A stretch of 52,072 nt of DNA, from the NCBI GenBank assembly GCA_902362775.1, contig CABIXV010000010.1:1-52072 (forward strand). Reading direction: 5' to 3'. The position numbers were made by a program, and so were the translations under genes. Under the pieces are notes generated by a model. That model made no database searches. It was not told where the DNA came from and worked only from the letters and a program-made list of their open reading frames with translations. The DNA comes from Clostridiales bacterium (GTDB lineage Bacteria > Bacillota > Clostridia > Oscillospirales > Oscillospiraceae). The first letter of the stretch is position 1. The number at the start of each line of letters is the position of its first letter. Of the stretch, positions 23,877 to 33,012 are shown piece after piece.

Positions 23877-25607
23877 ATGGCTGTGGTCTACCGTGGAACC
23901 CCTATCTCACAAGGAGTAGCGCTGGGGCATGTGCTGACCGTCAAGGAACTGTTTTTGAATATCCCTCAACAACCGCCGGACGACCGTGTTGCGGAGGTTG
24001 GCCGCTTTTGCGATTGCCACCGCGCCGCAGTGGAAGAAACTCAAAGTCTGCTGGAGAATGCAAAGATCTGCCTTGGTAAAGACGAGGCCAATATCCTGGA
24101 TGCACAGCTTACCTTCATCCAGGATGAGTTTTCGGTGATTGAGCCTATCAAGGAAGCCATCGTTGAAGAGGGACTCAACATGGCACAGGCGATTGACTGC
24201 GTCCTGAGTAAAATATCCAATCTCTTTCGACAAGCGGATGATGAGTATATGCGCCAGCGTGCCGCCGATGCTGAGGATATTCGCCGCCGTCTGCTTACCC
24301 ACAGCCTGGGCCTGACAGAACAAAACTACAGCGATTTGCCTCCAGATACAATTCTGGCGGCGCGAAATCTTACACCTTCTGATACCATCCGAATGGATCT
24401 GGCTCATGTGAGTGCTATTATTACCGAGCAGGGGGGCTACTACTCTCATGTAGGCATAATTACGCGTAACCAGGGGATCCCCTCTGTCAGTGGGCTGAAC
24501 GGTATTCTTACACAGCTTCAGGATGGAGACGAGGTTATCGTCAACGGCAACGACGGTACCGTCATTGCCCAGGTTGGTACGGTAGAGCGGAATGAGTTTT
24601 ATGATCTTCTGCGTCATCAGAGGGAAGAGGCGAAAGCCCTAGAGCGGTACCGATTTGCTGATAGCTGTGCTGCAGATGGCACTCAGGGACTGATATGCGC
24701 TAATATCGGTAACGAAACTGAGGTATCAAGAGTTTTAGAGGCCGGCGCAGAGGGAATTGGTCTTCTGCGCAGTGAATTTCTCTATATGAATTGCGGACAA
24801 CTGCCCAGCGAAGAAGTCCAATTCCAGGCTTACCGAAAAGTGCTGGAGGCTATGGGTAACCGCCCTGTCACCATTCGTACGCTGGACATTGGCGGGGATA
24901 AGGACCTGCCCTCCCTGCCCATGGAGCATGAGGACAATCCGTTCCTTGGCTGCCGAGCAATACGGCTGTGTCTGTCCCACGTGGAGTTGTTTCGGACTCA
25001 GCTTCGGGCTCTGCTTCGGGCCAGCGTCTATGGAAATCTACATATTATGTTTCCTATGATTTCGAGTCTGGATGAGTTGCATCGTGCCAAAGCTATATTG
25101 GATCGAGCCCGGGAGGAATTGACAGTAGAGGGCATCACGACTGCCCCAGTGCGGACGGGTATGATGGTGGAGGTTCCCTCATCCGCCCTTCTAGCTGATA
25201 CATTCGCCAAAGAGGTGGATTTTTTTTCCATAGGTACAAACGACCTGATTCAATATACTGTGGCGGCTGAGCGTGGTAATCCAGGGGTAGAGTATCTGTA
25301 CACCCCCTATCATCCGGCTGTGCTGCGTCTGATTGCCATGACAGCGAATGCAGCACGTGAAAATGGCATCCTATGTGGAATGTGCGGGGAGGCCGCAGCA
25401 GACACCGCACTCCTCCCTTTGCTTTGGGGGATGGGTCTGAGGGAGTTTTCCATGTCCCCAGGAGCCGTGACAACGGTGCGGTCCGCATTAGCCGGAATAG
25501 AAACCGCTGCTTGTGAAGCCCTGGTTCCGAAAATCTTGGCATGCAGTCAGGCTAAGGATGTCAAAGAACTTCTCCAAAAACAGATGTATTCTCATCTTGT
25601 TGGATAA
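23877..25607 (+). CDS. ptsI: PTS enzyme I (phosphoenolpyruvate-protein phosphotransferase)
   Basis: A 576-residue enzyme I of normal length. It has an N-terminal HPr-binding helical domain and phospho-His191 in EQGGYYSHVGIITRNQGIPS. The C-terminal PEP-binding barrel shows GIGLLRSEFLYM, TIRTLDIGGDKDLP, FFSIGTNDLIQYT and ILCGMCGEAA. The ATG at 23877 is preferred to GTG at 23868, with AAAGGATG as ribosome site. It is the last gene of the operon; a terminator follows after about 90 bases. Confidence 0.96.
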   Translation: MAVVYRGTPISQGVALGHVLTVKELFLNIPQQPPDDRVAEVGRFCDCHRAAVEETQSLLENAKICLGKDEANILDAQLTFIQDEFSVIEPIKEAIVEEGLNMAQAIDCVLSKISNLFRQADDEYMRQRAADAEDIRRRLLTHSLGLTEQNYSDLPPDTILAARNLTPSDTIRMDLAHVSAIITEQGGYYSHVGIITRNQGIPSVSGLNGILTQLQDGDEVIVNGNDGTVIAQVGTVERNEFYDLLRHQREEAKALERYRFADSCAADGTQGLICANIGNETEVSRVLEAGAEGIGLLRSEFLYMNCGQLPSEEVQFQAYRKVLEAMGNRPVTIRTLDIGGDKDLPSLPMEHEDNPFLGCRAIRLCLSHVELFRTQLRALLRASVYGNLHIMFPMISSLDELHRAKAILDRAREELTVEGITTAPVRTGMMVEVPSSALLADTFAKEVDFFSIGTNDLIQYTVAAERGNPGVEYLYTPYHPAVLRLIAMTANAARENGILCGMCGEAAADTALLPLLWGMGLREFSMSPGAVTTVRSALAGIETAACEALVPKILACSQAKDVKELLQKQMYSHLVG

Positions 25608-25699
25608 AACCAATCTTCTTTGGCAGTCGAATTGTGAACTGGTCCAGATTGTGCGGGCAACACGAAAAATCTGATAGGAAATATTGAAATTCAGGCAAA

Positions 25700-25733
25700 G
25701 AGGTGTCGCGTTAGCGGCACCTCCTCTATTTTT
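25700..25733 (+). terminator. terminator of the PTS/dehydrogenase operon
   Basis: GAGGTGTCGC (25700-25709) pairs with GCGGCACCTC (25714-25723) with one mismatch, GTTA-type loop, followed by CTCTATTTTT. Confidence 0.8.
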
Positions 25734-25769
25734 AATCTGAATGTAGACATGAGTGTAAAAGTGGACGTA

Positions 25770-26453
25770 TCATTCGGCTACTGGGTACTCGTTGCACAAC
25801 AGCCGATAGGGGGCCTCATCCTCCTCAATGGCAGGGAAGCGGCCCAGCTTCTCATAGAATCGGTTGTCCGTGTTATCGTCGTTGCACTGACTTACCTCAC
25901 CCAACAAAACCGGGCCAGAGCCAGACTCCACCTCAAAATCGTGGTATAAGTAAGGGTAGATAGTGATGCTCTCGCCAGGAACCAGGCGTACCTGGCTGCC
26001 CGCGGGCACTACTATCTCACGGCCATCTACATGGACATGGACCTCAGACTTTCTATCCAGATCCTCGTCAGGGGTAGCGTTATATACCCGAATAAGCGCA
26101 TTACCTCCCCCGCGGTTAATGATATCCTCCATCTTGGACCAGTGGAAGTGCATAGGGGAGTACTGCCCTTCCTTAAGATACAGTAGTTTCTCCGCATAGG
26201 TTTTGGGATACTTTTTCATTTTCAGATTGCCATTGCGGATGGTAATCAGAGAGAAGCCCATCTTATTAAAGTTTCCCATACCGTAGTCAGTAATGTCCCA
26301 TCCTAACATGTTGTCCCGGATCTCGTCGTAGTCATGGCCCTTCTTTTGCCATTGTTCCGGGGTAAAACTACAGAAGGGGGGAAGGGCAAAGCGATACTCT
26401 TTTACCATCTGCTCCATCTCTTTCAAAGCTGCGTTGATCTCACTGCGTTTCAT
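25770..26453 (-). CDS. D-lyxose isomerase family (cupin sugar isomerase)
   Basis: A 227-residue cupin of the D-lyxose ketol-isomerase family, which interconverts D-lyxose/D-xylulose and D-mannose/D-fructose. The metal-binding set is visible as SPMHFHWSKMEDIINRGGGN (two His and Glu) and PYLYHDFE (last His), with YNMTP-like YNATPDEDL and the N-terminal GWDITDYGMGNFNKMGFSL. ATG behind TTAGGAGG. It stands alone on the minus strand, tail to tail with enzyme I. A free-sugar isomerase beside a PTS operon suggests it treats a sugar released after dephosphorylation or from outside, but this link is inferred. Confidence 0.9.
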   Translation of the reverse strand: MKRSEINAALKEMEQMVKEYRFALPPFCSFTPEQWQKKGHDYDEIRDNMLGWDITDYGMGNFNKMGFSLITIRNGNLKMKKYPKTYAEKLLYLKEGQYSPMHFHWSKMEDIINRGGGNALIRVYNATPDEDLDRKSEVHVHVDGREIVVPAGSQVRLVPGESITIYPYLYHDFEVESGSGPVLLGEVSQCNDDNTDNRFYEKLGRFPAIEEDEAPYRLLCNEYPVAE

Positions 26454-26499
26454 GGTTTTAGCCTCCTAATCTTTTGAGGAATCACTTCTATTTAATTTA

Positions 26500-26528
26500 A
26501 TCATAACAGAAAATAGGATATTCCGCAA
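26500..26528 (-). promoter_or_regulatory. promoter of the D-lyxose isomerase gene
   Basis: On the minus strand TTGCGG (26528-26523) and TATGAT (26505-26500) are 17 bases apart, 46 bases before the start codon. Confidence 0.6.
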
Positions 26529-26539
26529 TTCTAAAGGAA

Positions 26540-26932
26540 CATTGATTCCAAGAGCCATCCCCCATCCAGGTGTCCTGGCAGGGATGGCGCTTCTGGTGCT
26601 GCTGGGGATATCCTATGTTATAGCGATTTACAGCCTGGTTTTCTAGTCAGACTGGAGCATCAGAAAACCAGCTAGCCAGGGGAGGTCACTGGCGGCGGAG
26701 GACTATGAACGGCTAAGGCTGACCAGGGCTGGGGGACAAGGGAATCCAGCCGGGTGATTGTGTGGCAGATACTCTCCATACCCTTACAGGTCAGCATCAG
26801 GAATGGATGGTGGAGAAGCAGCGAGACAACGAGGGATATGATGGGACAGCGAAGGATCTGACCGAATACTGATCAGAGCTGCAAAGCTGGCCTGAGCAGG
26901 ACGGTCCCATCATGGACGGCATGAACTTATGA
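26540..26932 (+). pseudogene. decayed conjugative-element gene fragments
   Basis: Short broken frames: a 20-residue hydrophobic peptide (starting MALLVLLGISYVIAIY, around 26588-26646), and a frame ending EEMVEKQRDNEGYD-like text then GPIMDGMNL at 26932 with an internal TGA. Their stop overlaps the start codon of the next pseudogene as ATGA, as in an intact conjugation operon. I do not recognise the families; position before an ICE-type M23 gene suggests small mobilisation proteins. Confidence 0.4.
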
Positions 26933-27984
26933 GCGCCGCCGTGGCTGCGGCCGTTAAAGCGGCCATCCTTGCCCTGACCGATGGAAACACCAGACAAAAG
27001 ATTGGCTGGGTGCTGGCAGCTATTCTCTCCCCGGTGATTTTGCTCATCTCCTTTTTGCGTTCTCTGGGTTCGGGAGCCTCCAGCCACAACCTCTCCGTTG
27101 TGGAGTTGTGCTTTTATGGAGGCACGATCCCAGCGGGGACCTTCGAAGAGTACCGCGCCTATATCGTGGAAATGCGTATGGGCTTTGTCCAGCTAGAGAG
27201 GCCATGGAAGATATCAGAGAATTGACAAAGGAAAAAGATGGCCTTGACGAAAACCGTGTCAAGGCCATCTTTTATGATCTGCACTTCGGTTCGGATAGCC
27301 CCGATCAACAGGTTTGCCAGAGGTTTGCGAACTGTTTCGTTACCTACGAGGAGCGCACCCGGATTGTCACTGTGAAGAATGAGGATGGGACCACCACAGA
27401 GGAGGAGGAAACCTACACGGTGGCTGCGCCCATCGAGGATCTGGAGGCGGTCTATGAGAATATCAGCTCTGCCATGGGCGTGGAGGTCACAGAGGGTCAG
27501 CGGAGCAACGCGGAGAGTGCCACAGTCTCCTACACGGGAGGTAACAGCAGCGTTGAAGGCACCGATGTGCCGTTCATTGGGGGTGGACAGCTTCTGCTCC
27601 CATATCGGGGAGAACTGGCGGAGCGTGGTCACCTCCGAGTTCAGCAACCATATCGCCCCCATCACGGGAGAGCGGCGGGGCCATACCGGCATGCACCTTG
27701 CAACGCCTACCGGCGCCTAGATCCGTGCTGCCCTGCCGGGAACGGTGACGGCATCCACCTATAATCAAGGCGGATATGGATACTACATCATGATCGACCA
27801 TGGAAATGGGTCGTCCACGCTCTACGGTCACTGCTCCAAGATGCTGGCCCCGGTGAGCCGAACGGTGGAGGCTGGGGACGTGATCGCTCTGTCAGGCTCC
27901 ACCGGGCGCTCCACGGCCCCCCACCTTCACTTCGAGATGCGCGTCAACGGCCAGCGGACAACCCCTTGCGGCTATCTGCTGTAA
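26929..27984 (+). pseudogene. conjugative-element cell-wall hydrolase (M23 peptidase), frameshifted
   Basis: Reads as one gene through two frame changes and a TAG (27718). The order is an N-terminal membrane anchor (KAAILALTDGNTRQKIGWVLAAILSPVILLISFL), the accessory region FCGGTIPAGT-like...VKAIFYDLHFGSDSP...CFVTYEERTRIV...VAAPIEDLEAVYENI, and the LytM/M23 domain (ITGERRGHTGMHLATPTGA, then GYGYYIMIDHGNGSSTLYGHCSKM and APHLHFEMRVNG). The M23 zinc Asp in the usual HTGxDL is His here. Such proteins open peptidoglycan for the transfer apparatus of Firmicutes integrative conjugative elements. The gene is dead and its transfer partners are absent, so this is a scar of a larger element. Confidence 0.8.
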
Positions 27985-28005
27985 GGCGGAGGAAAGGAAA
28001 TCACA

Positions 28006-28474
28006 ATGAAAATCAAAGCAAATCTCTTAAACAAACCAGTCAACTTTCAGCTGTACCGGACAAAAGAGAATGGACTCCTGGTCTCCCAGTCCAAGACGAA
28101 GTCCTCTACCCGCACGGTCAGCCTGCCTCCACCGCTTCTGAACATTTTGAAGGAGTATAAGGAGAGCGTAAACTCCCAGTGGATGTTCCCCTCGCCAGTC
28201 AGGGAGGACTTACCTCTGGCCCCGGCCTATATTAGAACGCCGCTATGCCTCATTCTGGAACACACCCAGTGTAAGCAAATTCGCTTCCATGATCTCCGGT
28301 ATATCTTCGCTACCTTGGCCCCGCAAAACGGGGTGGATATGAAAACGGTGTCCGGGATACTGGGGCACCTTCTGCCGGGTCCACCCTGAACACCTGCGCC
28401 TATGTGACGACCTCCGCACAGCGGGAAGCGGCCATGATCATGGGGAATCTGCTCTCCGGAAGTCTTCAGCCCTG
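28006..28474 (+). pseudogene. tyrosine recombinase (integrase), C-terminal catalytic fragment
   Basis: Only the catalytic domain is left: the inter-box text SKTKSSTRTVSLPPPLL, then FHDLRYIFATLAPQNGVDMKTVSGILGH (box with Arg; the following His is Tyr), then after a one-base shift near 28370 STLNTCAYVTTSAQREAA with the nucleophile Tyr. The same pattern occurs in the second integrase at 31863-33012. Immediately downstream lies a copy of the tRNA 3' end, exactly as behind the second integrase. It is therefore the integrase of an older element at the same tRNA site. Confidence 0.8.
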
Positions 28475-28559
28475 AACACTCCAAATTCCCGTATGGGCCG
28501 GAACCTGGGTCAGATTTGAAAGCCAAAAATAAAGCTCACAAAAAAGTCGCAGAAAGCAA

Positions 28560-28644
28560 AAATAATCCCGCTGGAATCAGATGATTCCAGCGGATTTCTG
28601 GTTGCGGGAGGAGGACTTGAACCTCCGACCTCCGGGTTATGAGC
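28560..28644. repeat. distal attachment site: duplicated 3' end of tRNA-fMet plus integrase terminator hairpin
   Basis: Bases 28599-28644 are identical to the last 46 bases of the tRNA-fMet gene (33145-33190, CCA included) and stop inside the anticodon region. Upstream, a hairpin built of GCTGGAATCA/TGATTCCAGC (28570-28591) is shared with the copy near 33120. The sequence diverges abruptly after GAGC at 28644. This is the outer att of the 4.5-kb island. Confidence 0.9.
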
Positions 28645-28804
28645 TTCTATCCGCTGCATTTCAACGATTTTCGGGCGTTTTTAGGCCCAAAATGAACGAA
28701 AAGCCGGAGGCGTGTACTCCCCGCTCCGCATCCAGTTTCGCGGTTCTGGGTCAGATTTCGGGTCGAACTTCAGCTGAAAAAACGCAGGAACTATTTGGTG
28801 TAGA

Positions 28805-29728
28805 TTAAAGCGAAAGTGCAATTCGCGCCTCCTGCTCTAAAATAGATTCGAATACATCCAGATAATGGGGGTGATACATCCGCTTGTTTCGGACTATTTT
28901 CACATCATTCCAGAGCTCCAGCCCTGTCACGGTAAGCCGGCGCAGAACAGGCGCATTTGGTGAAAGGAATTGCCGCACCTCACTCAGGTGCATATTGGGA
29001 CAAAAACAGCATCCAATTCCCTGAATTGCCAAACGGAGTTGTAAATCGAAATCTCCTACTGTGACTTTTGGATGCAGATTTAGTTGCTGCCGCTGGAAAA
29101 AGTCTGAAATTTGTAGCTGTGTTGTGCTAACAGTTGGACTGAAAATCAAGGGCAATTTCTGCAGCTGGTCCGGAGAGAGAGTATCTGGGACGGAGGAGTT
29201 CGGGAAACACTGGTTTAGGAGTTTCTCTGCCGCTATTAAGTAAACTGGTTCCCGCCCAACACTGCTACCCATGAAAGAAGAATGAATTGTGGGATTGATT
29301 CCGAGAAACAGATGCAGGTCTCCCTGCTCCAGCAACTGCTCAAAAACAGCGGTATCTCCATGAGTCACTTCCAGATTTACCCCTGGATATTGAGCCGAGA
29401 ATCGTTCGAGAATCTTCGGAAGCAAAATGCGCGCCCGGGCAATATGTAATCCCAAACGAATGGTTCCTGCGGTGCTCTCTTTCAGATTTTGAAGCCTTTC
29501 AGTCAGACTCCGCTCCAGCATGCGTACCTGGAGATAAGTGTCCAGCACCGCTTGACCAGCTGGTGTAAGAGCAAATTTGGGACGGCGGTCAAACAGACGT
29601 CCGTATTGTTTTTCCAAACGGCGGATGTGGTTGCTCATATCTTGTTGGCTGACCATGGCCCGCTCCGCCCCGCGACTGATACTCTGCTCCTGAGCGACGA
29701 TCAGAAAATACTCCAAACTAATGTTCAT
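28805..29728 (-). CDS. LysR family transcriptional regulator
   Basis: A 307-residue regulator. The N-terminal helix-turn-helix is SLEYFLIVAQEQSISRGAERAMVSQQDMSNHIRRLEKQYGRLFDRRPKFALTPAG, followed by an effector domain beginning GTIRLGLHIARARILLPKILERFSAQYPGV. ATG at 29728 behind GTGGAGG. It is divergent from the dehydratase gene, the classical arrangement for a LysR activator and its target, and a palindrome of the T-N11-A type lies between them. Both genes lie inside the att-bounded island. QQDMSNHI replaces the common QPALSxxI. Confidence 0.92.
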   Translation of the reverse strand: MNISLEYFLIVAQEQSISRGAERAMVSQQDMSNHIRRLEKQYGRLFDRRPKFALTPAGQAVLDTYLQVRMLERSLTERLQNLKESTAGTIRLGLHIARARILLPKILERFSAQYPGVNLEVTHGDTAVFEQLLEQGDLHLFLGINPTIHSSFMGSSVGREPVYLIAAEKLLNQCFPNSSVPDTLSPDQLQKLPLIFSPTVSTTQLQISDFFQRQQLNLHPKVTVGDFDLQLRLAIQGIGCCFCPNMHLSEVRQFLSPNAPVLRRLTVTGLELWNDVKIVRNKRMYHPHYLDVFESILEQEARIALSL

Positions 29729-29759
29729 AACATCCTCCACACAACTTTTTTGTGTATAT

Positions 29760-29806
29760 TCTTAATTTAAGATGTGTTTGATGTTTTGTCAACCCGCTGA
29801 TAAAAT
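29760..29806 (+). promoter_or_regulatory. LysR-type operator and promoter of the dehydratase gene
   Basis: The perfect palindrome TCTTAATTTAAGA (29760-29772) fits the T-N11-A rule for LysR sites. A promoter follows at once: TTGATG (29778-29783) and TAAAAT (29801-29806), 17 bases apart. The operator directly upstream of the -35 is the usual place for a LysR activator. Confidence 0.6.
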
Positions 29807-29861
29807 AAGGGCAAAAAGGGGCGGTCCCTTACAGGCATGGAAGACAGAAAGGATGACAAGA

Positions 29862-31586
29862 ATGGGTCAGGACAAAATGCACTTCAAAGATTACCGCAGC
29901 GGAATGCTTACAAATGGAATTGAGCGCTCCGCCCACCGTGCGCTGCTGTACAGCACGGGACTGGATGAGGCCGACCTGCGCAAACCAATGATTGCGGTAG
30001 TCAACTCCTTCACAGAAATGGTGCCTGGGCACTTCCATCTTCGGGAGTTGGTAGACTTTGTCAAGCAGGGAATCATCGAGGCCGGGGGTATTCCTCGGGA
30101 GTTTAACACCATCGCCATCTGCGATGGAATCTGCCAGGGGCACAAGGGCATGAGCTACCCCCTGCCCAGCCGGGAGATCATTGCGGACTCGGCTGAGTTT
30201 ATGGTGGAGGCTCACCAGTTTGACGGAATGGTGATGCTACCCGGCTGTGACAAGATTGTGCCTGGGATGCTGATGGCTGCCATGCGCCTGAATATTCCCG
30301 CCATTATTGTGCCCGGCGGTCCTATGCTCCCTGGAAAATATAAGGATATGGAGGCAATCACCCTCACCGATATGCGGGAGCTGATTGGCAAAACCCAGAC
30401 CGGTAAGCTGACCGAGGATGAGCTGCTAAAAATCGAAAAAGAGGCCCTCCCCGGTGTGGGCACCTGCTCCATGCTGGGAACCGCCAATACGATGAGCTGT
30501 CTGGCAGAGGCTTTGGGCATGAGTTTGCCAGGCTGTGGTCTGGCCCATGCAGTGAGCGCCAAAAAACGGCGTATCGCCAAGCAGTCTGGCCGCCGTATTG
30601 TTGAGATGGTGAAGGAGGATCTGACGCCCCGTAGGATTATGACGAGGGAGGCTCTCCGCAACGGAATTAAGGTGAGTATGGCTATGGGAGCGTCCACTAA
30701 CAGCACGCTCCATCTTCCGGCTATCGCCTATGAGGGAGGTATTGATCTCTCTCTGAATGATTTTGACGAGCTGAGCCGGGAGGTGCCATACCTCTGCAAT
30801 ATAAAACCCTCCGGCCGATATCCTTTGAGTGTACTGGAGGAGTGCGGCGGTGTTCCCGCAGTGATGAAAGCGATTGAATGCAAGCTGGACCTGAATCAGA
30901 TGACCGTTACCGGAAAGACAGTGGGGGAAAATTTGGCAGATGTAGAGTTAGTAGAAAACGACGTCATCTTTCCCATGGAACACCCCAAACGGCCGGAAGG
31001 CGGACTGGCGATCCTCCACGGCAACCTGGCTCCTAACGGGGCGGTGGTCAAACAGGCGGGGGTCAAGCCCAGCATGCACTATTTCAAGGGACGAGCCCGA
31101 GTCTTTACCTCTATGGAGGATGCCAGTTATGCTGTTTCCAATGATCAGATCCACAAGGGAGACGTGTTGGTCATCCGTTATGAGGGGCCTAAGGGCGGCC
31201 CTGGTATGCGTGAGATGCACATGACTTGTTCTCTAATCGTGGGACGCGGAATGGATGAGGACTGCGCACTGATTACCGACGGGCGCTTCTCCGGCTCCAC
31301 CCGGGGGCCCTGTATCGGCCACATCTCCCCCGAGGCGGCCGCAGGCGGCCCCATCGCCGCCGTGGAGGAGGGGGACGAGATCATCATTGACATCCCCAAC
31401 CGCACCCTGACCCTCTGCGTCCCGGATGAAGAAATTCAACGCCGGCTGCAAACGGTCAAACACATCCGCAAGCCCGCCACGCCGGCCCTGGCACGCTATG
31501 CGGCATTGGTGACTAGTGCCGATCAAGGTGCGGTGCTAAAGCTCCCAGAAGAGACAGAGCAAGGAGATATATTACAGCGAAATTAA
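29862..31586 (+). CDS. dihydroxy-acid dehydratase / sugar-acid dehydratase (IlvD/Edd family)
   Basis: A 574-residue IlvD/Edd family dehydratase. Conserved text: VNSFTEMVPGHFHLREL, FNTIAICDGICQGHKGMSYPLPSREIIADS, MLPGCDKIVPGMLMA, GVGTCSMLGTANTMSCLAEALGMSLPGC and DGRFSGSTRGPCIGHISPEAAAGGPIA. It follows the VPGH pattern of E. coli-type enzymes and lacks the PCN cysteine of [2Fe-2S] plant/actinobacterial types, so a labile [4Fe-4S] cluster is likely. The ATG at 29862 lies 8 bases after AAAGGA. Valine/isoleucine biosynthesis is one option. Its solitary position with a LysR gene in an island and departures such as CDGICQGH (usually CDGIAMGH) leave open a catabolic sugar-acid dehydratase. Confidence 0.88.
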   Translation: MGQDKMHFKDYRSGMLTNGIERSAHRALLYSTGLDEADLRKPMIAVVNSFTEMVPGHFHLRELVDFVKQGIIEAGGIPREFNTIAICDGICQGHKGMSYPLPSREIIADSAEFMVEAHQFDGMVMLPGCDKIVPGMLMAAMRLNIPAIIVPGGPMLPGKYKDMEAITLTDMRELIGKTQTGKLTEDELLKIEKEALPGVGTCSMLGTANTMSCLAEALGMSLPGCGLAHAVSAKKRRIAKQSGRRIVEMVKEDLTPRRIMTREALRNGIKVSMAMGASTNSTLHLPAIAYEGGIDLSLNDFDELSREVPYLCNIKPSGRYPLSVLEECGGVPAVMKAIECKLDLNQMTVTGKTVGENLADVELVENDVIFPMEHPKRPEGGLAILHGNLAPNGAVVKQAGVKPSMHYFKGRARVFTSMEDASYAVSNDQIHKGDVLVIRYEGPKGGPGMREMHMTCSLIVGRGMDEDCALITDGRFSGSTRGPCIGHISPEAAAGGPIAAVEEGDEIIIDIPNRTLTLCVPDEEIQRRLQTVKHIRKPATPALARYAALVTSADQGAVLKLPEETEQGDILQRN

Positions 31587-31862
31587 AATTCCTCGTCTGA
31601 TGGAGAGAAGTGTCTATTGCCCCTAAGTATTTCTTAGCAGGAGCTGTTTTTACCCACCCTTGGGTAGGGACAAGCAGAGAGTCTGGCTTGCCGCAAGCGG
31701 CCGCCGACGCAGATTCCGGGCGGAAGCCCGGACCCACTTTATCTGCAGAAAAAAGATATTGCGGTACCATGCAGACCAATAAGGAGGATTCCACCGTGCT
31801 ACCCCTGTGAGGCCGCATGTGAGACGATTTTCTGTGGTATGTTATGTCGTTGCGGGACAATA
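31587..31862. other. intergenic stretch between dehydratase and integrase pseudogene
   Basis: No gene is recognised in about 275 bases. GGGCGGAAGCCC-type and CCACCCTTGGGTAGGG-type short inverted repeats occur but lack T-runs. An excisionase gene, common next to such integrases, is not seen. Confidence 0.4.
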
Positions 31863-33012
31863 TGGCAAAACGCAGAGCCAACGGGGAGGGCAATCTCCGA
31901 AAACGCAAGGACGGTCGCTGGGAGGAACAGTACACGGCAGGGCATGATTCAGAGACAGGTAGGGCCATCTACGAATGTACTGGGCAAAACCCAGGCAGAG
32001 GTCAAGGAGAAGCTGAAGTCTGCCATCAAAGAGACACAAGCTTTGGATCAGAGTAAGGTCGGGAAGTATACCGTAAGGGAGTGGATGGAGGTATGGTTTG
32101 AGGACTATGCGAAACTCAAAGTCCGGTCCTCCTCCCCACCAGACCTACCGGGGTTACATCGACAACCACATAGCTCCCAACATTGGAGATATTCCGCTGG
32201 AAAAGCTTAACTCTCTGGAATTGCAGAAGCTCTACAGGAAGCTGCTGACCAAAGGCCGGGTAGACCGGCTGGAAGCCAAAGGACAGCCCAAGGGTCTCAG
32301 TGCCAAGACAGTGCGGAACATCCATCAAATTCTGTCCTCTGCCTTAAAACTGGCCCAGGAGCAACGGGTCATTCTTGGCAATCCGACGGAGGGGTGCGCC
32401 CTGCCCAAGCTGGAACACAAGGAGATGAAAACTCTCCCGGTGGAGCAGCTGACCTCCTTCCTGCGGGAAGCAAGGGACAGTGGTGTATTCGAGCTCTACT
32501 ACGTGGAGCTGGCCACCGGCCTGCGGCGGGGAGAGCTGCTGGGCCTAAAGTGGGAGGACCTTGACTTGGAACAGGGCGACCTCCGGATACGGCGGCAAAT
32601 TGCCCATATTAATGGAGAGGTGGTGCAGGCCCCACTAAAAACAAAAAACGCCTACCGCACCCTGCCTCTGGAAAAGGATATGGTAGACGTTCTGAATCAA
32701 CAGAAAAAGAAAGTCGGGTCAAGCCCTTGGGTGTTTCCCGGCCCCACGGGCGGACCCATGTCCCCGGACAGCGTGCTCCACATGCTCCACAGGGTGCTGA
32801 AACGGGCAGGACTGCCTTGAGTCAGGTTCCACGATTTAAGGCACACCTTCGCCACCCTGGCTCTGCAAAACGGAGTAGATGTGAAAACCGTCTCCGGAAT
32901 GCTGGGACACTACAGCGCCGGATTTACCCTGGACACCTACGCCCACGTGACCACCTCGGCCCAGCGGCAGGCGGCGGAGGCCATGGAGAGCGTTCTCTCC
33001 AGCAGTTTGTAG
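31863..33012 (+). pseudogene. tyrosine recombinase (phage/ICE-type integrase) with two frameshifts and a stop
   Basis: Starting at ATG 31863, the frames give in turn MAKRRANGEGNLRKRKDGRW (arm-type DNA-binding domain), VLGKTQAEVKEKLKSAIKET (after a shift near 31976) and HQTYRGYIDNHIAPNIGDIP (SAM-like core-binding domain, after a shift near 32125). The catalytic domain follows with ATGLRRGELLGLKW, then a TGA at 32818 just before VRFHDLRHTFATLALQNGVDVKTVSG and FTLDTYAHVTTSAQRQA, with stop at 33012. All catalytic boxes are present (Arg in GLRRGE, HDLRHTF, Tyr in LDTYAHV), so decay is recent. It sits directly beside the tRNA-fMet attachment site and would have moved the island. Confidence 0.9.

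Noticed and set aside
25600..28560. A third tRNA-fMet 3'-end copy marking the left end of the outer element
   Set aside because: I looked for the GCGGGAGGAGGACTTGAACC block in this stretch and did not find it; the left end is undefined.
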